Shown here piece by piece: positions 24,464 through 37,343 of a DNA stretch of 64,000 bases. Under the pieces are notes generated by a model. It searched no databases. It saw only the letters and a program-made list of their open reading frames with translations, and had not been told where the DNA came from. Numbering within the stretch: position 1 is the first letter of the stretch; each line of letters opens with the position of its first letter. The position numbers and the translations under genes were made by a program. Source of the stretch: Argentina anserina (Eukaryota > Streptophyta > Magnoliopsida > Rosales > Rosaceae); contig NC_065874.1 in NCBI RefSeq assembly GCF_933775445.1, positions 7,955,001-8,019,000 of the forward strand, read 5' to 3'.

Positions 24464-26260
24464 ATGGAGCAAGGGGCCGGATTTGACAAGCATGGGGACC
24501 GTGTCCCAAGAGATGAGTGGGCTAACTTTGAGCCCAAAATTTTTGGAATAGTGAATGAGCTTGAAGCTCAACCATACAAAAGGTATCCCTCTTTCTTGTC
24601 AATTCCTATTTCCACTAATAAATTGTTACCATCTATGGTACAAGCCCCAAAGTTAGATTTGAAGGAGCGTCCAGATCATTTGAAGTATGTGTACCTTGGA
24701 AAGAATGATACTCTACCAGTTATTGTGTCATCAACACTGAGTAAGCAGCAAGAAGCTAGATTGATTGATGTGCTTAAGAGGAACAAGACGGCTATTGGAT
24801 GGACTTTGGCGAATATCAAGGGGATCAGCCCTACAACTTGTGTTCATAGGATACTTTTGGAGGATGGCGCCAAGCCTACACGTGATGCTCAGAGGAGATT
24901 GCACCCACCAATGATGAAAATCGTGAAAGATGAGGTGATCAAGCTGCTCGATTGTGGAGTGATCTATCCTATCTCGGACAGTCGATGGATTTCACCGGTG
25001 CAAATTGTGCCTAAGAAGAGTGGGGTGACTGTTGTGAAAAATGAGGCGAATGAGTTGGTACCCCATAGGTTGGTGACCGGTCATAGGATGTGCATTGATT
25101 ATAGGAAGTTGAATGCTACAACACGCAAGGATCACATGCCTTTGCCGTTCATGGACCAGATGTTGGAGAGATTAGCTGGACACGAGTTCTATTGTTTTCT
25201 AGATGGGTACAGTGGGTACAACCAGATATGCATTCATCCGGAGGATCAAGAGAAGACGACATTTACATGTCCATTTGGCACTTTTGTCTATCGACGCATG
25301 CCTTTTGGTTTGTGCAACGCACCAGGTACATTTCAACGATGTATGCTTGCTATTTTCTCTGACTTTATCGAAAATATCATTGAGGTCTTTATGGATGATT
25401 TTAGTGTTTATGGAAAAGACTTTGATGCAAGTTTAGAGAACTTAGAATTAATCTTGAGAAGGTGTGTAGAAACTAACCTTGTTCTTAATTGAGAAAAATG
25501 TCATTTCATGGTGAATCAAGGGATAGTTTTGGGACATATTATATCTGCTAAGAGTATTGAGGTAGACAAGGCTAAGGTTGATATTGTGCATCACTTACTC
25601 TCTCCCACAACTGTGAGAGAGGTTCATTCTTTCCTTGGTCATGCAGGATTTTATAGGAGATTCATCAAGGATTTTTCCATGGTGGCGAGACCTATGTGTA
25701 CCCTATTGCAAAAGGAAGTGTCGTTCATATGGGATGATGCATGTGAGAAAGCGTTTGTGAAATTAAAAGAGTTGTTGACTAGTGCACCCATCATTTGTCC
25801 TCCGGGTTGGAACATGCCCTTCGAATTGATGTGCGATGCTTCAGACTATGCAATTGGGGCAGTGTTGGGCCAAAGAAGAGAAAAGAAGCCTACAGTAATT
25901 TACTATGCGTCTAGGACTCTTAATGAGGCCCAGATAAATTATTCGACTACTGAAAATGAGCTTTTGGCTGTAATCTTTGCTTTAGAAAAATTTCGATCAT
26001 ATCTTTTGCATTCTAAAGTTATTGTGTATTCTGACCATGCCGCATTAAGATATTTGATGACTAAAAAAGATGCTAAGCCCAGGTTGATCCGGTGGATACT
26101 GTTGATTCAAGAATTTGACCTTGAGATTCGAGATAAGAAGGGAAGTGAGAATGTGGTGGCTGATCATTTGAGTAGGATCGTGCGAGATGAGGAAAGAGAG
26201 CCACTACGTGAGACTTTCCCAGATGAGCAACTCTTTGGGATGAAGGTAAGTGTGCCTTGG
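24464..26260 (+). pseudogene. Athila reverse transcriptase and RNase H
   Basis: Gypsy-type RT: SPVQIVPKKSG, CIDYRKLNATTRKDHMPLPF, FLDGYSGYNQI, FGTFVYRRMPFGLCNAPGTF and the catalytic FMDD. RNase H follows ([50 protein letters not shown]). A TGA at 25490-25492 interrupts the RT where a Trp codon is expected. Confidence 0.9.
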
Positions 26261-27542
26261 TATGCAGACATTGTCAATTATTTAGTTACTAAGACTTTTC
26301 CTAGTACACTTTCGCATGCTAATAAGGCTAAATTGAAGAAAATGGCTAGACATTATATGTGGGATGAACCGTATTTATGGAAACAATGTAGTGATCAAGT
26401 CATTAGGAGATGTGTCCCAGAAAATGAGCATAGGTCAATTCTTAACTTTTGTCATAATGAGGCATGTGGAGGTCATTTTGGGCCTCGTAGAACAGCTTTG
26501 AAGGTGGATTTTATTGGCCTACTATTTTCAAAGATGCATACATGTTTTGTGTTTCTTGTGATAGGTGTCAACGGACAGGTAAGATTGGTCCAAGAGATCA
26601 AATCCCCTTACTCCTATTATTACTGTCGAAATTTTTGATGTGTGGGGTATAGATTTCATGGGTCCATTTCCTTCATCTAGAGGATTCGTGTATATCTTAT
26701 TGGCTGTTGCTTATGTGTCAAAGTGGGTGGAGGCAAAGGCCACCAAGTTTAATGATTCTAAAGTGGTTGCAGGTTTCTTGAGAATTAACATATTTTGCAG
26801 GTTTGGAGTACCACGTGTTTTGATAAGTGATGGAGGTTCTCATTTCTGCAACCAGACAATTGAGGCATTGCTCAAGAAGTATGGAGTAACCCACAAAGTT
26901 TCGACACCATATCATCCTCAGACAAGTGGCATGGCAGAAGTGTCTAACAGAGAAATCAAGGGAATTCTGGAGAAAACTGTAGGTCCAACAAGGAAGGATT
27001 GGAGTGATCGGTTGGATGATGCCTTATGGTCTTACAGGACCGCGTACAAGACGCCTATTGGGATGTCACCATTCAGATTGGTGTATGGGAAGGCATGTCA
27101 CCTTCCAGTGGAGTTAGAGCACAGAGCATGGTGGGCGGTAAAGAAGTTCAACATGAGCTTGGATGAAGCAGGTCTACATCGAAAGTTGCAGCTCAATGAG
27201 CTTGAGGAGATTAGGAATGAGGCTTACGATGCTTCGTGGATTTACAAGGAGAAAACTCGTGCTTACCATGACAAAATGATTAGAGGAAAGAAGTTCCAAG
27301 TGGGCCAGAAAGTTCTATTATTCCATTCGAGGCTTATGTTGTTTCCAGGGAAACTTCGTTCACGTTGGGTTGGCCCATTTGTTGTTACTAACGTGTTTGC
27401 TCATGGTGCAGTTGAGATTAAAAGTGATACAACAGGGAAGGTATTCAAGGTGAATGGGCATCGACTTAAGCCCTACTATGAGCCATTTGAGGAGCACACG
27501 TATGAGGAGACAATTGTGAGAGATGCGCCTAACGGAGAATGA
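26261..27542 (+). pseudogene. Athila integrase
   Basis: The HHCC-type N-terminal zinc region spans two frames: it starts in one ([20 protein letters not shown]) and continues in another around 26510-26590, showing at least two small indels before 26640. The catalytic core then reads open from 26640 ([52 protein letters not shown]), with a C-terminal part ending in [13 protein letters not shown]. Terminal stop at 27540-27542. Confidence 0.9.
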
Positions 27543-29242
27543 ACATGATAAAGTCTAGGCTGAGAGACTATAAAACTCAAGCGCTGCATGGGAGGCAACC
27601 CATTTCAACCGTATCTGTGGAGGAGTCGTCTACGGGAGTTTGAATTTTCTAATCCCTTCACTCTTATGGTTGACTTGTATATGTGTTGATATATGATCTT
27701 ATTCTATGCTTGTGAATTACATTCTTACTATTGAGCTTACATTGAGGATAATGTAATTTTCTAAGTGTGGGATAGGGTTGCAAGTTCATTGATTGTTTGT
27801 GTCATGATATAAAAAAAATCCTAAAAATAAAAAATAAAAAAAATGTTGCTTTATTGAGTCTTAGGATGCATATATGATGGTTTTGCATTTCATACGAATT
27901 GAATTGTAAGTTTCATTGATGATGTGGATTTGGTATGAACATGTGAGATTTGGATTAATTGATTATGACATACATGTTTTGGTCAGTTTAAAGTCCATAA
28001 CAACCTGTGAGTTTTTGAACCTATATGTACTTTCTTCATGAGATGTAATTTGAAATTTCGTGGTTGTTTATGAACCTCACTATTCTTTGCATATTCAATA
28101 ACTATGTGTCATACCTTTTAATGGACTCTAGAATTTACTAGAACTTACTTTTGTGATTGTTGAAACTTTTAAGTCATAAAATGCTCTGATTTTGAAAATG
28201 ATTTATGGATCATTTCTAGGAATACCACCATTTTAGCCAAACAACCATGTATCCCTATATGTGTCCTGTTTGGGACCACTTAGTTGAACCACATTTGAGC
28301 CTACATTGAGCCTTTTATTCATCACCTATGTTATCTCCATGCTTAGTATAGTTACCTCTACTTTGTCCTATAGATTTGACAGAATTCTTATTGAGATGAT
28401 GTTGTGATGATACATGAAATAAGTGTGGAGTGGAAGACATTTGAAAAAAAAAATAAAAATCAATAATATTTTAAGCAAGCATTGCCAAAAAAAAAGAATG
28501 ATGAACTCGGCAAGAAAAGAAAAAAAATGTTATGTTGTCTTTCATTTGTGATTTGGAGTTGAGTTGTAATTGAAGGTCTAAAAAATTTTACTTGACCTTT
28601 GTCCATGTTCACTTTGTGGTTAGAATGATGATTGTGCCCAACTTGTTATATTCGGCCCCTGATGGTGTGTGGTGTCATAAGAATGATGTTTACTCTGCTA
28701 AGTCTATAGGATTACCTTTGTGATTCCTTGATATTCCATGCATTTAGCTACACTTAAACATTTACCTTATCTAACGATCCTAATGATTCTTAAAATGAGC
28801 AAATCTTGGTTTGTGGAGATGATCACAAGAGTTGAGCATATGGTTTTGATCCATTTGTGCACTTAGTTGTTAAATGAGGTTTTCCTATGTTATTCACAAA
28901 GTGCTTTCATTTGTTGAAATATGCAAGTTATTTGATGCCTTAATATCTTTTCTCTTGCATATACTTATGTGTGAATGATAACCATGAATCTGAGTGAAAA
29001 GAAGAAAGTATGCCTTGTGAGGAGGATTTGATTGACTAAACATGTTAAATGCTTATTGTCTCGTATCTGACTAATTCATACTATGAAGCATGTTTATGAA
29101 ACTTGGAATTTATGTGCTTACATTCAAATGCTTAAACTTGAAAATAATGTGTTTTGAGATTCTGAGACAATCATTTAGGGGCAATAGTGTCTCATTTAGT
29201 TTTGTTTTTTAAGGGACTAGCAAAATCCAAGTGTGGGGTAGT
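27543..29242 (+). other. Athila 3' internal region, noncoding
   Basis: This is 1.7 kb between integrase and the right LTR. Many Athila elements carry an env-like frame here, but no open frame is seen. It ends in a purine-rich AAGTGTGGGGTAG tract immediately before the LTR, the likely polypurine tract; a similar word is at about 27761. Confidence 0.75.
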
Positions 29243-30792
29243 TGATAGGAGCACTTTGTGCAACGTTCTTAACATGTTTTTACCTGAATTTGTTCTTTGC
29301 TTAGCCCTTATTGTTGTACTATTGAGTCATTGAGTCGTAGTAAGAGTTTTGAGCGGTATTAGATGCATTTTTGTGCTTACATGAGTTAAAACGCATAATT
29401 GGTTTAGAGTTCTAGTTTGACTAGGAATCCTTGTTAGGTTTTGAAACTAATTATCTCTTACTTATGATTTTATTTTCTTATTTTCAGATTGGATTGAAGA
29501 GATAATTAAAGAAAAAAAGATGGAGCCAAGTCATGCAACAATTAAATAGAAGATGATCATTAAAGGCATAAAACATGGCATGTTTTAGGGAATAAAGCAT
29601 GGCATGTTTTAGGGATTAAAGCATGACATGTTTTAGGGATTAAAGCATGGCATGTTTTGGGGATTAAAGCATTGAATTATTATATGAAGAAAGAAGCAAT
29701 TTCAAACCCTCCATCTTTCCTCTATATATACATGGCTTCACCTCTCAAATATCATCACTTCTCATTTGCATTCAAGAGCCAAACCTCTACCAAAATACTA
29801 CCTCAAACATCTTTCACCAAAACAGCAAGTCATTCTCCCCCATATACAAATTCCATCTCCACCGAAATCACCATTGAAGACACACCTCCAAGGTTCCTAC
29901 AACGTGTGATTCTCGCAACTCTTCTCCACGGGTTTGTTCGTTTTTGATTTTTTTACAATACTTTGTCTATGAAGATTGTAGTATGATGTTTGTGTGGGAT
30001 TATTGTTTTGTATTAAGAATTGAAATTTTCAGATTGTTTTATTGGATTTTTGGTTCTTTGCCAAATTGATGGTTTCCTATAATTAATGAGTTTGTATTTC
30101 TATTATTGTGTTCTAATCATCTTTCTCATACTTTTAGATAATTTTCAGATATGTGCATATGAATTTAGTGTTTGGATGCAGTCCCTAAGATTGTGTTTAA
30201 GTGCTAGATTCATCAACCATATTGACACAAATCGAATCATGCCCTAAGTAGGTTTGGTTTGTGTTGATTAAAAGTGGTAAAAATTCTGGAAATTTGCATG
30301 TGAAACCATGGTGGGTGACGTCATACATGAAACATGTCTCCAACAAAGATTTGGTTCTTAAATGTAATCTTATTTGATTTCCACTCTAAGTGTTATTGAA
30401 TTTGATTGCATGCAAATTTAGATTAGGCCCTAAGTCAATTTAAATGTTAATTGAAATCTTGCATGATTAGATGTTCCCCTAAGGCTCTAATTGTATTGGT
30501 GTCTAAAAAGTATGTAATTGGTCAAATTAGAATGCATGATAGGTTTGAACTTGTAATTATGTGGTGTAATGGTAAATTTGATTTAAGTTTGTTAAAGAGA
30601 AGTCGATCATGTAAATAGTAATTTAGGTTTTATTAAAGTAGTTAATAATCAATCTCAAACCCCCCATTATTTGTTAACACTAAAAGTTTAGAGTTCCCTT
30701 CAATTCCCCGGAAAGAACGATCCCTACTTATTCTATACTAACGATGATGTTTTACAGGGTTTATTATAGACGTTTTAACCAACGCTCTATCA
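29243..30792 (+). repeat. Athila right LTR
   Basis: This 1550-bp LTR has four copies of the 24-bp unit (about 29570-29667) against three in the left LTR. It is otherwise very similar to the left copy, with mostly transition differences. Confidence 0.93.
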
Positions 30793-31434
30793 CATACCAG
30801 ACCAGATGTTGCATATGCAGTAAGTGTAGTAAGTCAGTTCATGCATAATCCCAGCGAGGATCACATGGATGCTGTTGTAAGGATCTTGAGGTACTTGAAG
30901 TCAGCTCCGGGGAGAGGAGTAATGTTCTCTAATCACAATAAAATCCTTGAAATTTGTGGCTTTACAGATGCAGACTGGGCTGGAAATATTACAGATCAGA
31001 GATCCACATCAGGGTACTTTACCTTTGTTGGGGGTAATCTTGTTACATGGAAGAGTAAGAAACAAAAAGTGGTAGCCCGATCTAGTGCTGAGGCAGAATA
31101 CAGAGGTATGGCTCAGGGAGTGTGCGAATTGTTATGGCTGAGAAATTTGCTACAAGATTTGGGCATTGAGCCTAAGAGTGCTATGCAGCTGTACTGTGAC
31201 AACAAAGCGGCTATTGATATTTCACATAACCCTGTGCAACATGATCTTACAAAACATGTGGAAGTTGATCGTTACTTTATAAAGGAGAAGCTAGACACAA
31301 AGATCATTAATTTTCCTTTTGTTCCTACAGAAGAGCAACTTGCCGATATGCTCACAAAAGGAGTGTCTAAAAAGGCTTTTTATGACGCACTTAGCAAGTT
31401 GGGTATGGTTGATGTATATGCGTCAACTTGAGGG
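30793..31434 (+). pseudogene. Copia RT end and RNase H after the insertion
   Basis: After the CATAC duplication the Copia frame resumes (RPDVAYAVSVVSQFMHNPS) and runs through the RNase H region: GFTDADWAGN, TSGYFTFVGG, ARSSAEAEYRGMA, LYCDNKAAIDISHNPVQHD. It ends at a TGA just before the polypurine tract. This shows directly that the Athila copy landed inside the Copia gene. Confidence 0.92.
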
Positions 31435-31438
31435 GGAG

Positions 31439-31598
31439 TGTTAGTGCTTGTTAGTACTACTTAGTGCTACTTAGTGTGTGTTAGTGTTAGTTAGTGCAAT
31501 TCACTTTAGCATGATTAACTCTACTTGTAATTAGCTTATATATAGATCATCAAATGTAGGTAATATGCAATCAATCAATCAATAAACACTTATCGACT
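31439..31598 (+). repeat. Copia right LTR
   Basis: This is the 160-bp partner of the left LTR, with the same start and end and about 7 differences by eye. Its right border is 335 bp (after the target duplication) from the KS2 start codon. Confidence 0.9.
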
Positions 31599-31603
31599 AA
31601 TGA

Positions 31604-31938
31604 GTCATTAACAGGTGAAAGAGCGCTGGTCTATGAGCCTTTGCATGTACACAGACCACATTTACTGAAATATCAGAAGATCCATATCAGAACGTTGGAC
31701 TACTTATTATACTGTAATACCTCCAAAGCTGGAACACAGAAGAATCATCCATTTGTTCCTTTCACACAGTTTGAGAGCATAAACACAAACGCTGCCAGAC
31801 AAACAAACCTGTCGCTTTGTGAATCTTCTTTTTTCTGGCCATCTGTTGCCATCTTGATTTTCTCCACTTCTGTATGTAAAGTACGGGCGCCCTATTTCAT
31901 ATACAAAGTCAAAAGATTCTGAGCGTTCTCTCTAAACC
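31604..31938 (+). promoter_or_regulatory. KS2 proximal upstream region, truncated by the Copia insertion
   Basis: This is all that remains between the Copia element and the KS2 start codon. Joined to the 212 bp after the KS1 stop, it reconstitutes an original KS1-KS2 spacer of about 547 bp. It presumably holds the KS2 core promoter and 5' UTR. No clear TATA box was assigned. Confidence 0.55.
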
Positions 31939-34900
31939 ATGTCCTTCTCCCAGGTCAACACTTTCAGGTGTTGCATGTCTTCCCCATCATCAGGTTTTTC
32001 TCTTTCTCTGTTTGGCTCTGTTTCCTTTGTTCTTTTGGTTGTATGCATGATTGTAATGAATTGGGTTTTCGATTTCGTTGATTGATCTTTGTTCTGTTGA
32101 TGAGTTTTTGATATCAGTTCCCCAATATTTGAGATTTTACTATCCTGAAAGTTCGAGCTAGTGGTGTCACTGGTTTGGTGTGTGATTGTGTGGAGGTGGA
32201 TTGTGAGAAGTTCTATTTTCTGGCTTTGTGGATATTGTAAATTTAGTTAAGGCCTTGCGTAGGGCTAAGGTAGTAACCAGAGTTCACACTCTCAGCAAGT
32301 GTTGGTAAGAACTGGTAGAGAACCAACCAGAGGTATACAGAAAGACAAATTATTGTAAAAGAGAGAAGAGTTCTGTGATTCCACAAAATGGAAAATGTTC
32401 TATATCTTTGAGATTTCACAACTCACATTCACTTTGTACTGGTTCTTGCATGATTTTAGAAAGCGATCTAAAGCATAGGAATAGGTAAATTAACAAGTGG
32501 ATTAAGCCTAATAGGGGTGGAATGGATGAAGTAAAAACAAAAACTAAACTTATGATAATATTCATTGACTGGAAAAAAGGCTTGGTAGATCAAAGGAAAG
32601 AAGTTTGGTGGCGATTTAAAGTAGTAGGCCTCAATTTGTTTAAATTCTGATTCAATGAAATAGACAGGTAGTGAATCCATCATACTAATTGGGAGATAGG
32701 TTATAACTTTAGCGAATTCCGAAAGTCTTGAGCCACAAAAGGTGCTTTACAAAGAAAATAGATTTCTTTAGTTGTTGGTTCACTTGTTTGTATGATTAGA
32801 TTATACTACTGATATGAAATTACAAAGACATACTGGACTTTTGTATATGTAAAGCATATAATAAGAGTTGTCTGGTTATCATTTATTATGACTTTCTCCA
32901 AATGGTAAAAGCACTGATCTTTTGGTGATCTGGATTGAGTTTGCTCTTAATGTATACATTTTCTTTTAATTAAATTAGGAAGAGATCGCTTGCCACAATC
33001 AGTTTCAACAGTTCCAAGATCAAATGGCGCAGCAGAAGGAAATATTGCTGTCTTGGTAGGCTCGTCCTCTCTAGTTCTGTGATTGTCTTATATCATAGTA
33101 TAAGATTGATAATGTTATAATGCCTCTCTTAATTTAAGCAGAGTTTGGAAGGAACTAAACAAAGAATAAAGAAGATGTTCAACAAGGTTGATCTCTCTGT
33201 TTCATCATATGACACTGCTTGGGTGGCAATGGTCCCTTCTCCGAATTCCAGGAAAGAGCCTTTCTTCCCTGAATGCGTGAATTGGTTGTTGAACAATCAA
33301 CTTCGTAACGGCTCATGGGGTCCTCTTAATTCACATCATTTGTTAACAAAAGATGCCCTTTTATCCACATTAGCATGCATCCTTGCACTAAAGCGATGGA
33401 ATATTGGTGAAGAGCATATTGACAACGGTATTTTACTGATAACTCATATTTCTGAGTTTGCTGCAATAATGTTCTCTATATCACTGCCCTCTCGTTTTAT
33501 TTCAGGTCTGCATTTTATCAAATCAAATTTAGCTTCAGCTACTGATAATGAGCAACTATCTCCTGTTGGCTTTAATATAATATTTCCTTCCATGATCCAA
33601 TCTGCATTGAATTTGGATATGAATCTACCTGTCGGAGCATCAACCTTAGATGCTTTACTTCTCAGGAAAGACGTTGAGCTACAAAGGTTTGATATTAGCT
33701 TTCTTCTTGGGTTGTGGTTAAGTTTTATGGCTTGCCTAATTAATTTAATTGAGTTTAACATGCAGATTTGGCTTTGTCATTAGAGTGTTAGAATGCTTTT
33801 CTTTCATTAAGGAGTGAAAAAGTCCAAGTATCCTTTCTTAGAGTTCAATATGCGTGTGTAAAGAATGATTCGTTCTTATGCTTGTGAAAGCTGTTGAGTT
33901 ATTTGTATATTCCACACAAACTCAGTGTAATTGTAATTTATATTCCATCATGTCATTGTTTAGAGGCAATAGTAGCAACTCAGAGGGGTGGAGAGCCTAT
34001 CTAGCATATATTTCGGAAGGAATTGGAGATTCATCAGACTGGGAGATGGTCATGAAGTACCAGAAGAATAATGGGTCCTTGTTTAATTCACCATCAACTA
34101 CTGCGGCTGCTTTTACACACCTCAACAATGCTGGTTGTCTTAGTTATCTACGCTCAATCATAGAGAAGTTTGGGAGTGCAGGTTAATACTAATTTCATAC
34201 ATACCAATTTTCCATCAATATATCTTTTTTTTTTTACTTCATTGAGATTGATTGAAAATTTAAACTGATTAATCTTAATCTACCCTTTCCAGTTCCAACG
34301 ATTTATCCTCTAGATAGTTCTGCTCGCCTTTCTATGGTTTCGAGTCTTGAATGTATGGGTATTGATCGACATTTCAGGGATGAAATTAAGAGTGTACTAG
34401 CTGAAACATACAGGTATCAATCTGACACCATCTGTCGCAATCAGTAGTGTGGTGTAACTTCCGCGAAATTGGATACCACATTAGTCTTATTTTATTTTTT
34501 ATCAAGTGAGATTGTTTTAGTTCTTATCCATGAGGAAGCATATGACATTACCAAACAAACAGATGCTGGCTGCAGGGGGATGAAGATATATTTTCAGATG
34601 CTGGCACCTGCGCTATGGCATTTCGACTCTTGCGTCTTCATGGATATGAAGTTTCTGCAGGTACTGTTAAATTAAGGTTCTTTGAGTCCTCATGACTCTA
34701 TTTTGCCAATGATTGTATGATTAAATTGTGCTGTCTTGTAGATCCATTAAGGCAATTTTCAGAAGACTGTTTCTTCAATTCCTTTGGAGGATATCTGAAG
34801 GACACCGGTGCTGCCTTAGAATTATTTAGGGCTTCAGAAGTCATCATTCATCCAGATGAATCAGTTCTAGAGAAACAACATTACTGGACAAGTCATTTCT

Positions 34901-36854
34901 TGAAACAGGCATTATCAGATAACTTAACTCAGGTGGAAAGAATCAATAAGCATATTGATCAGGTAATTTTTAAAATAAGTCTCTTGTTGATGTGGAGCTT
35001 ATCTCTTTTACCCCATGATAAGTGATTGGAAATGCTTTTATTTGTCTTCAGGTGGATGATGCTCTTCAGTTTCCTTCCTATGCAACTTTGGGTCGTTTAT
35101 CATGCAGGAAAGCAATAAGAAATTACAACACTGACAGTACAAAGATTTTAAAATCTTCTTATCGGTATTCCTCTAATGTCCTCTTCCTCCTTTTCCCTTT
35201 CTGTGTAGTATGACTATTCTGAATTATTATGATGAGTCATTATGTACTACTTATGTCCCATGATACTCTTCCATTCGTAGTTGTTTAAATGTTGGGGATG
35301 AAGACTTCCTAAAAATGGCAGTGGAAGACTTTAACATGTGTCAATTGATACATCAAGTAGAACTCAAGCGTCTTTCAAGGTACATGCCCCTCCTCCTCAT
35401 CCTCTTCTCAATCGTTGAGCTATTTGTTACTATCAGTGAGAGTGTAACTTGCGGAGTTTGGCGCTTCTTGATTTCATTTTTTGGACGAGTGAACTTTTGT
35501 GTTTACTTTATTACTTCATCAAGTGTGATTTTTCCTTAATGTCAGCAGGTGGGTTGTCGAGAGCAGATTGGACAAGCTAAAATTTGCTAGGCAGAAGGAG
35601 GCATACTGTTACTTCTCTGCTGCTGCAACGCTTTTCCCTCCTGAACTCTCAGATGCCCGCATATCATGGGCCAAAAATGGAGTGCTTACAACTGTGGTTG
35701 ATGATTTCTTTGATGTTGGAGGTTCTGAAGAGGAACTGGTAAACCTTATACAATTGATAGAGAAGTATGGTTTCTTTTTCCGTTCTTTTCCATTGGATCT
35801 GCGGTCGGTCCTACAATTTTGGTTGTGCTCCTAATGTACTGACCCATATGTTTGAACCACAGGTGGGATGTGAATCCAATAACTGATTCTTGTTCTGAGC
35901 AAGTTGAAATCATATTTTCAGCAATTAAGAGCACAGTAAATGAGATTGAAGCCAATGCATTCCCAAGGCAAGAATGCAGTGTAATAAATCACGTCATAGA
36001 GATCGTAAGATGGAATTTTTTTAACTTGTTCATGTTATCATTGTTCTATCTATTGATCAATTACCAGTATCAGTGGTTGTTTTCCTGCACATCTGACCGA
36101 ATTATAGTGCTTAGTTGAAATGCCTAAATAATCTTAAATGTGAATACAACGTCTTTTATTCATTGGACTTGGGATGATCTGTGCTATCTTTGGTTTTCAG
36201 TGGTTGGATTTGGTTAAGTCTATGCTGAAGGAAGCTCAGTGGTTGATGTATAATTCGGCGCCAGCACTGGATGAATACATGGAAAATGCATATGTATCAT
36301 TTGCCCTGGGACCGATTGTTCTTCCAGCTCTCTATTTGGTAGGGCCTAAGCTCTCAGAGGAGGCTGTGCGGAGTCTCGAGTTCCACCAGCTATATAAACT
36401 TATGAGTACCACTGGGCGTCTTCTCAACGACATGCAAACCTTTAAGGTAGGCAACCATTTTCCTTACTCTTCGAACAAAAAAAAATATATATAAAAAATG
36501 GCATTTGAAACTGATGACAAACTTGTGACATTGTTTTAGCGGGAATCTGCGGAAGGGAAGCTAAATGCTGTAACATTGGCGATGCTTCATGGCAATGGAA
36601 GCGCCACTGAAGAAGAGACCTTCAGTGAGATGAAGAGCATTATAACCATTAAGAGGAGAGAACTCCAAAGACTAGTTTTGCAGAAAGATAGTGTAGTTCC
36701 AAGAGCATGCAAGGACCTCTTTTGGAACATGTGCAAAGTTGTTCACCTATTTTATGCAAAGCATGACGGATTTACTGGTCATGACTTGATGAAAACCGTA
36801 AATGGAGTCACCCAAGAACCTATCATTCTCGGTGAATTGCAAGAAGGGAAATGA
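31939..36854 (+). CDS. ent-Kaurene synthase (KS2), canonical motifs
   Basis: Fourteen exons in consistent phase: 31939-31993, 32979-33055, 33142-33427, 33506-33686, 33964-34181, 34293-34413, 34563-34660, 34742-34962, 35052-35164, 35281-35379, 35549-35764, 35863-36004, 36201-36446, 36540-36854. The product is 795 aa. A Ser-rich N-terminus with [10 protein letters not shown] is a likely plastid transit peptide. DDFFD is at residues 541-545 and NDMQTFKRE starts at 685. The product-determining segment is the canonical GPIVLPALY (Ile 648). KS converts ent-copalyl diphosphate to ent-kaurene in plastids, the committed tetracyclic step to gibberellins, so I infer this is the gibberellin-pathway copy. 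KS1 is the paralogue upstream; the 335-bp proximal promoter now abuts a retrotransposon. Confidence 0.94.
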
Positions 36855-37343
36855 ATGGCTGGTCCATCAAAGCTAAACATTAGTGTTACTGTGCCAGTTA
36901 TTGGACTAGGTTAGAAGTCTGAAGGCAAACAAACAGCAGCATTCTTTTATTTCTTGGTTAGTTTTAAATTTCTGGTATACACAGTTCAGTGAACCTTATA
37001 TCAATGATCAAACACAGGTAGAAGTTTTATCTTGTGCTTTCTTTTTGGTCATGCATGGCTAGCTTTTTTCATTTTTTTGTTCTAGCATCATAATAAAAAG
37101 CTTGAGATAGCCCTCAGAACAAAGTCAACAAACCAGCAGACCTGCTTGACAAGGAACGAAGAACCAAACGCGATGCAGTATAAGGGGAGCATTTTGAAGG
37201 AATACAATTAAGTATACACAAACATTAACACTGACTAGGCAAGCTCAATCTCAAGAATGAGCGCCTACCCTAGAAACAACTGGCTAACATCTTACAATGC
37301 AGAACTGTGTTACAAGCACTTATTGAAATAGCCCAACTACATC
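36855..37343. other. KS2 3' UTR and convergent spacer
   Basis: About 490 bp between the KS2 stop and the stop codon of the opposing small peptide gene. It contains AT-rich 3' UTR-like sequence (an AATAAAA at about 37091). No gene is recognised. Confidence 0.5.

Larger units (their letters stand above)
19157..30792 (+). mobile_element. Athila-type Ty3/Gypsy retrotransposon nested in the Copia element
   Basis: Long LTRs (19157-20680 and 29243-30792) begin TGATAG and end CTATCA, flanked by the 5-bp duplication CATAC (19152-19156 and 30793-30797). The primer-binding site TGGCGCCGTTGCCGGGGA (20684-20701) is the tRNA-Asp type used by Athila elements. Domain order gag, protease, RT, RNase H, integrase marks Ty3/Gypsy. 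Coding is broken by several stops and frameshifts, and the region 3' of integrase has no open frame. The LTRs differ by about 25 substitutions by eye (about 1.6%), plus one extra 24-bp repeat unit in the right LTR and 1-2 bp indels that together explain the 26-bp length difference. Confidence 0.95.
15320..31598 (+). mobile_element. Copia LTR retrotransposon, interrupted by a nested Athila element
   Basis: The element is bounded by 160-bp direct repeats (15320-15479 and 31439-31598) and a 5-bp target duplication AATGA (15315-15319 and 31599-31603). A primer-binding site resembling initiator-tRNA-Met follows the left LTR (TGGCATCAGAGCC, 15480-15492), and a purine-rich tract (GAGGGGGAG) precedes the right LTR. 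Domain order is zinc knuckle, protease, integrase, RT, RNase H, which defines Copia. The capsid part of gag is missing, integrase has a frameshift, and an 11.6-kb Athila element splits the RT/RNase H region, so the copy is dead. By eye the two LTRs differ at about 7 of 160 sites. The insertion lies between the tandem KS genes. Confidence 0.95.

Noticed and set aside
27543..29242. Athila env-like gene
   Set aside because: The position is right for an env-like frame, but no open frame or hydrophobic domain is present, so none is annotated.
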